In this document: positions 62,250-64,000 of the stretch, in pieces | Position numbering within the stretch: the stretch's first letter is position 1 | How the letters are laid out: the number at the start of each line of letters is the position of its first letter | Source of the DNA: CAWFLT01 sp963816795 | GTDB taxonomy: Bacteria > Acidobacteriota > Vicinamibacteria > Vicinamibacterales > SCN-69-37 | Length of the DNA stretch: 64,000 nt | Assembly (NCBI GenBank): GCA_963816795.1 | Contig: CAWFLT010000017.1 | Span: 558,001-622,000 of the forward strand | Direction: 5' to 3' | Translations under genes and position numbers: made by a program | The notes under the pieces: generated by a model | What the model was told of the DNA's origin: nothing | The model's input: only the letters and a program-made list of their open reading frames with translations | Databases searched by the model: none

Positions 62250-63925
62250 TCAGCCGGCTTTGACGAATGCCGCCTTCAACCACTCGATCACCGGCGAGGT
62301 CACGTCCGGTCCAATCGTCCGCACTGCCAGTGACTCGTACTCGTCGACCTCGCCAGTCACAGCAGGCAGCAGCAGATGGTTGATCTTCGGCAGGATGATC
62401 TTCCGCGTCGCTTCGGGGGGACGCGCTTGCGCGCGCGCGCCAGCTCCTCCAGACGGTCAGCGTGCGAAGGCGGAATCTGCGTGTCGAGCGCGCCATGCAT
62501 GATCAGCAGCGGCTGATTCACCCGGTTGAGCGCGACGGCCGGATCGAACAGCAGCCAGCTCTTGAACCACGGCGTATCCGCCTGCCGTCGCAGCTCCGGC
62601 GCGAGCGCATCCCACCCCTTGCCGCTGACGACGGCGTCCATTATCTGCACTTGGGTGGCGACCTTCGCCTTGCGCTCGGCTTCCGGCTCGTTGAGCCGGA
62701 CGAGCAGCGCCTGCTGCTGCTCGAGCGTCAGATCGCGACCGGTCTTGCCGGGCGCTTCCAGCAGCACCAGTGTCCGGATGCGCCGCTCGCGGCCGGCTGC
62801 CGTGAGCGCCACGGCAGCGCCTTCGCCGTGCGAGAGGACGGCGATCCGATCGGCGTCGACATCCTTCCGCTTCCGGAGCCAGGTGACGATCGCGATCAAG
62901 TCCTCGGCATATTCGGCGATGCCCGCATGTTCGGGCCGGCCGCCGCTCTGGCCGACGCCGCGCTTGTCGTATCGCACGGCGAAGTAGCCCGCCTCCGCGA
63001 GCTTGCCGGCAATCTGGCCGAACATCGGCACGCTGTACAGCGCCTCGTCGCGATCCTGCCGGCCTGGTCCACCGACCAGAATGACGGCGGGCGCGCGCCC
63101 CGTCACTCCGGCTGGCCGGGTGACCGTCGCTCCCAGGCTGAAGCCGGTCGCCGGGATGTACAGGCTGTCGTCGCCGGGATTCTTGATGTGCTCCTCACGT
63201 GCGAGCACTGTGGCGAGGTCTTCGCGGATGACGACGAGCGCCGCCGCCGGCAGATCGACCCGCGCGAGCCGCGAGCGCTCGTCGACCCAGACCTGCACCA
63301 CTGACGGCGCTGCCGCACTGCCGACATTCAGATCGAACTGCTGCAGGTTGGCGCTCGAGTCGGGGCCGACGACTCGCCGCGGAGTGATTCGGGTGATGGT
63401 GGCACCCAATTCGGCCTCGGGGACGACGTACACCGGAATGCGTGCCCCGACCGCCATGCCGGAAAGCCGGGCGGCGAGCGCTTCGTAGGCCGCGAAGAAG
63501 TTGTTTGGCAGCACGACCGCACGCGGCGTCACCGGCTGCGTGACCGATCCACGCTTTCCGGCCTGCATCATGTCGCTCGTCGCGGTGGTCGGGCCGAAGG
63601 TCGTCGCCAGCGTGATGAGCTGGCCGCGCAATTGCCCTTCAATCGAAAGCTGCTGTGGCTGCCAGTCCGTGCCGTAGGTCATCTCGAACCGGCTGGTCGT
63701 CAGTTCGAACGGCGCGAGAATCTGGCCGGTGGCAGTGATCTTGATGCTGTTGGAGGTGCGCGACACGTCGACGACCTCCGCGCCGATGCGCACCCCTTTC
63801 AGGATCACTGTGAATCGGGCCGGACCATCGCCGACGGCCCGCTGCGCGGCCGCCGGGGCCGCCAACGTTGTGAGACCGACGAGCGCAACGCTAAGATGGC
63901 CGGCGAGGCCCCGGATGAGCGACAT
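62250..63925 (-). CDS. Exported alpha/beta-hydrolase-fold protein (one frameshift)
   Basis: ATG at 63925 (GGGAG upstream) gives MSLIRGLAGHLSVALVGLTT, a signal peptide. The first 220 residues are a beta-rich domain (RIGAEVVDVSRTSNSIKITA). The hydrolase part has PAVILVGGPGRQDRDEALYS, RYDKRGVGQSGG and LLIMHGALDTQIPPSHADRL. The nucleophile elbow reads VLSHGEGAAVAL, with Gly where Ser is expected, so catalysis is in doubt. At 62415-62420 a run of six C (minus strand) is one short: with one more C the frame continues PPEATRKIILPKINHLLLPA to AAFVKAG. This is the only deletion-type shift in the window. Confidence 0.78.
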
Positions 63926-64000
63926 ACACTCCCAGTATCGCATCATCACTACCGGCGCCGGCCGGACGGCGCGCCACGACCGCGGCCGCCTGCGGTTCGA

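Noticed and set aside
16700..62420. Programmed +1 frameshifting as an explanation for split genes
   Set aside because: Sites share no slippery heptamer, stop-codon pause or downstream structure, and several genes have two or three. Sequencing or assembly insertion is simpler.
1..64000. tRNA or rRNA genes
   Set aside because: Looked for T-loop GGTTCRANNCC contexts with matching acceptor stems; candidates near 34992 and 2140 have no cloverleaf. None supported by eye.

Overview
The window looks like part of a chromosome of a high-GC member of the Acidobacteriota, most likely a Vicinamibacteria-type (subdivision 6) soil or sediment organism. This is inferred from gene content: a DUF1800/DUF1501 pair, long secreted M14 peptidases, exported proteins with carboxypeptidase-regulatory-like repeats, CrtI-like flavoenzymes and very short gene spacing. 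No rRNA, tRNA, prophage or transposase gene was recognised, so the placement is tentative. No gap between genes exceeds 300 bases; the larger ones (150-300 bases) are mostly filled by short repeats.

Layout. 0-10 kb: glutathione peroxidase end, MFS transporter, SixA-type phosphatase, exported Gly-rich protein, glycine oxidase (ThiO), pterin carbinolamine dehydratase, MerR regulator, secreted M14 peptidase and a D-threonine aldolase/D-serine dehydratase-like PLP enzyme. 10-18.5 kb: a lone microcompartment shell protein, DUF1501 and DUF1800 exported proteins, GNAT acetyltransferase, LspA, M20 amidohydrolase, YdeI-like protein and a lipoprotein related to the one at 2-3 kb. 18.7-28.4 kb: two CrtI-like flavoenzymes, divergent from a GcvT-like protein, a desaturase with a C-terminal Rossmann-like domain and a membrane sulfatase; then a Rieske oxygenase and an amino-acid permease. 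28.4-36 kb: histidine phosphatase joined to an M14 peptidase, permease joined to a PanE-like reductase, TPR protein, DUF1634 and TauE. 36-45 kb: two exported beta-sandwich repeat proteins and a molybdopterin oxidoreductase with an FeS/NrfD fusion subunit. 45.3-51.2 kb: SNF2 helicase and a large adenine methyltransferase, translationally coupled, resembling a stripped DISARM-type defence module. 51.4-64 kb: Smr, QueF, HU-like protein, LpdA, lipoyl acyltransferase (E2), LipB, a degenerate malate dehydrogenase-like protein, SDR, MFS, threonine dehydratase, metallo-beta-lactamase fold hydrolase, FHA protein, PntAA and an alpha/beta hydrolase-fold protein.

Three window-wide patterns stand out. First, several families of short dispersed repeats sit between genes and have moved into reading frames: they encode the tails of PanE, threonine dehydratase, the permease and the molybdoenzyme, and part of the E2 linker. 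Second, about twenty single-base frameshifts occur, nearly all in the same (+1) sense; this most likely reflects insertion-type sequencing error, although real decay cannot be excluded gene by gene. Third, many starts lie 6-8 bases after a -10-like TANNNT hexamer, which indicates frequent leaderless transcription. I judge the helicase-methyltransferase operon and the coding-invading repeats to be the best leads.
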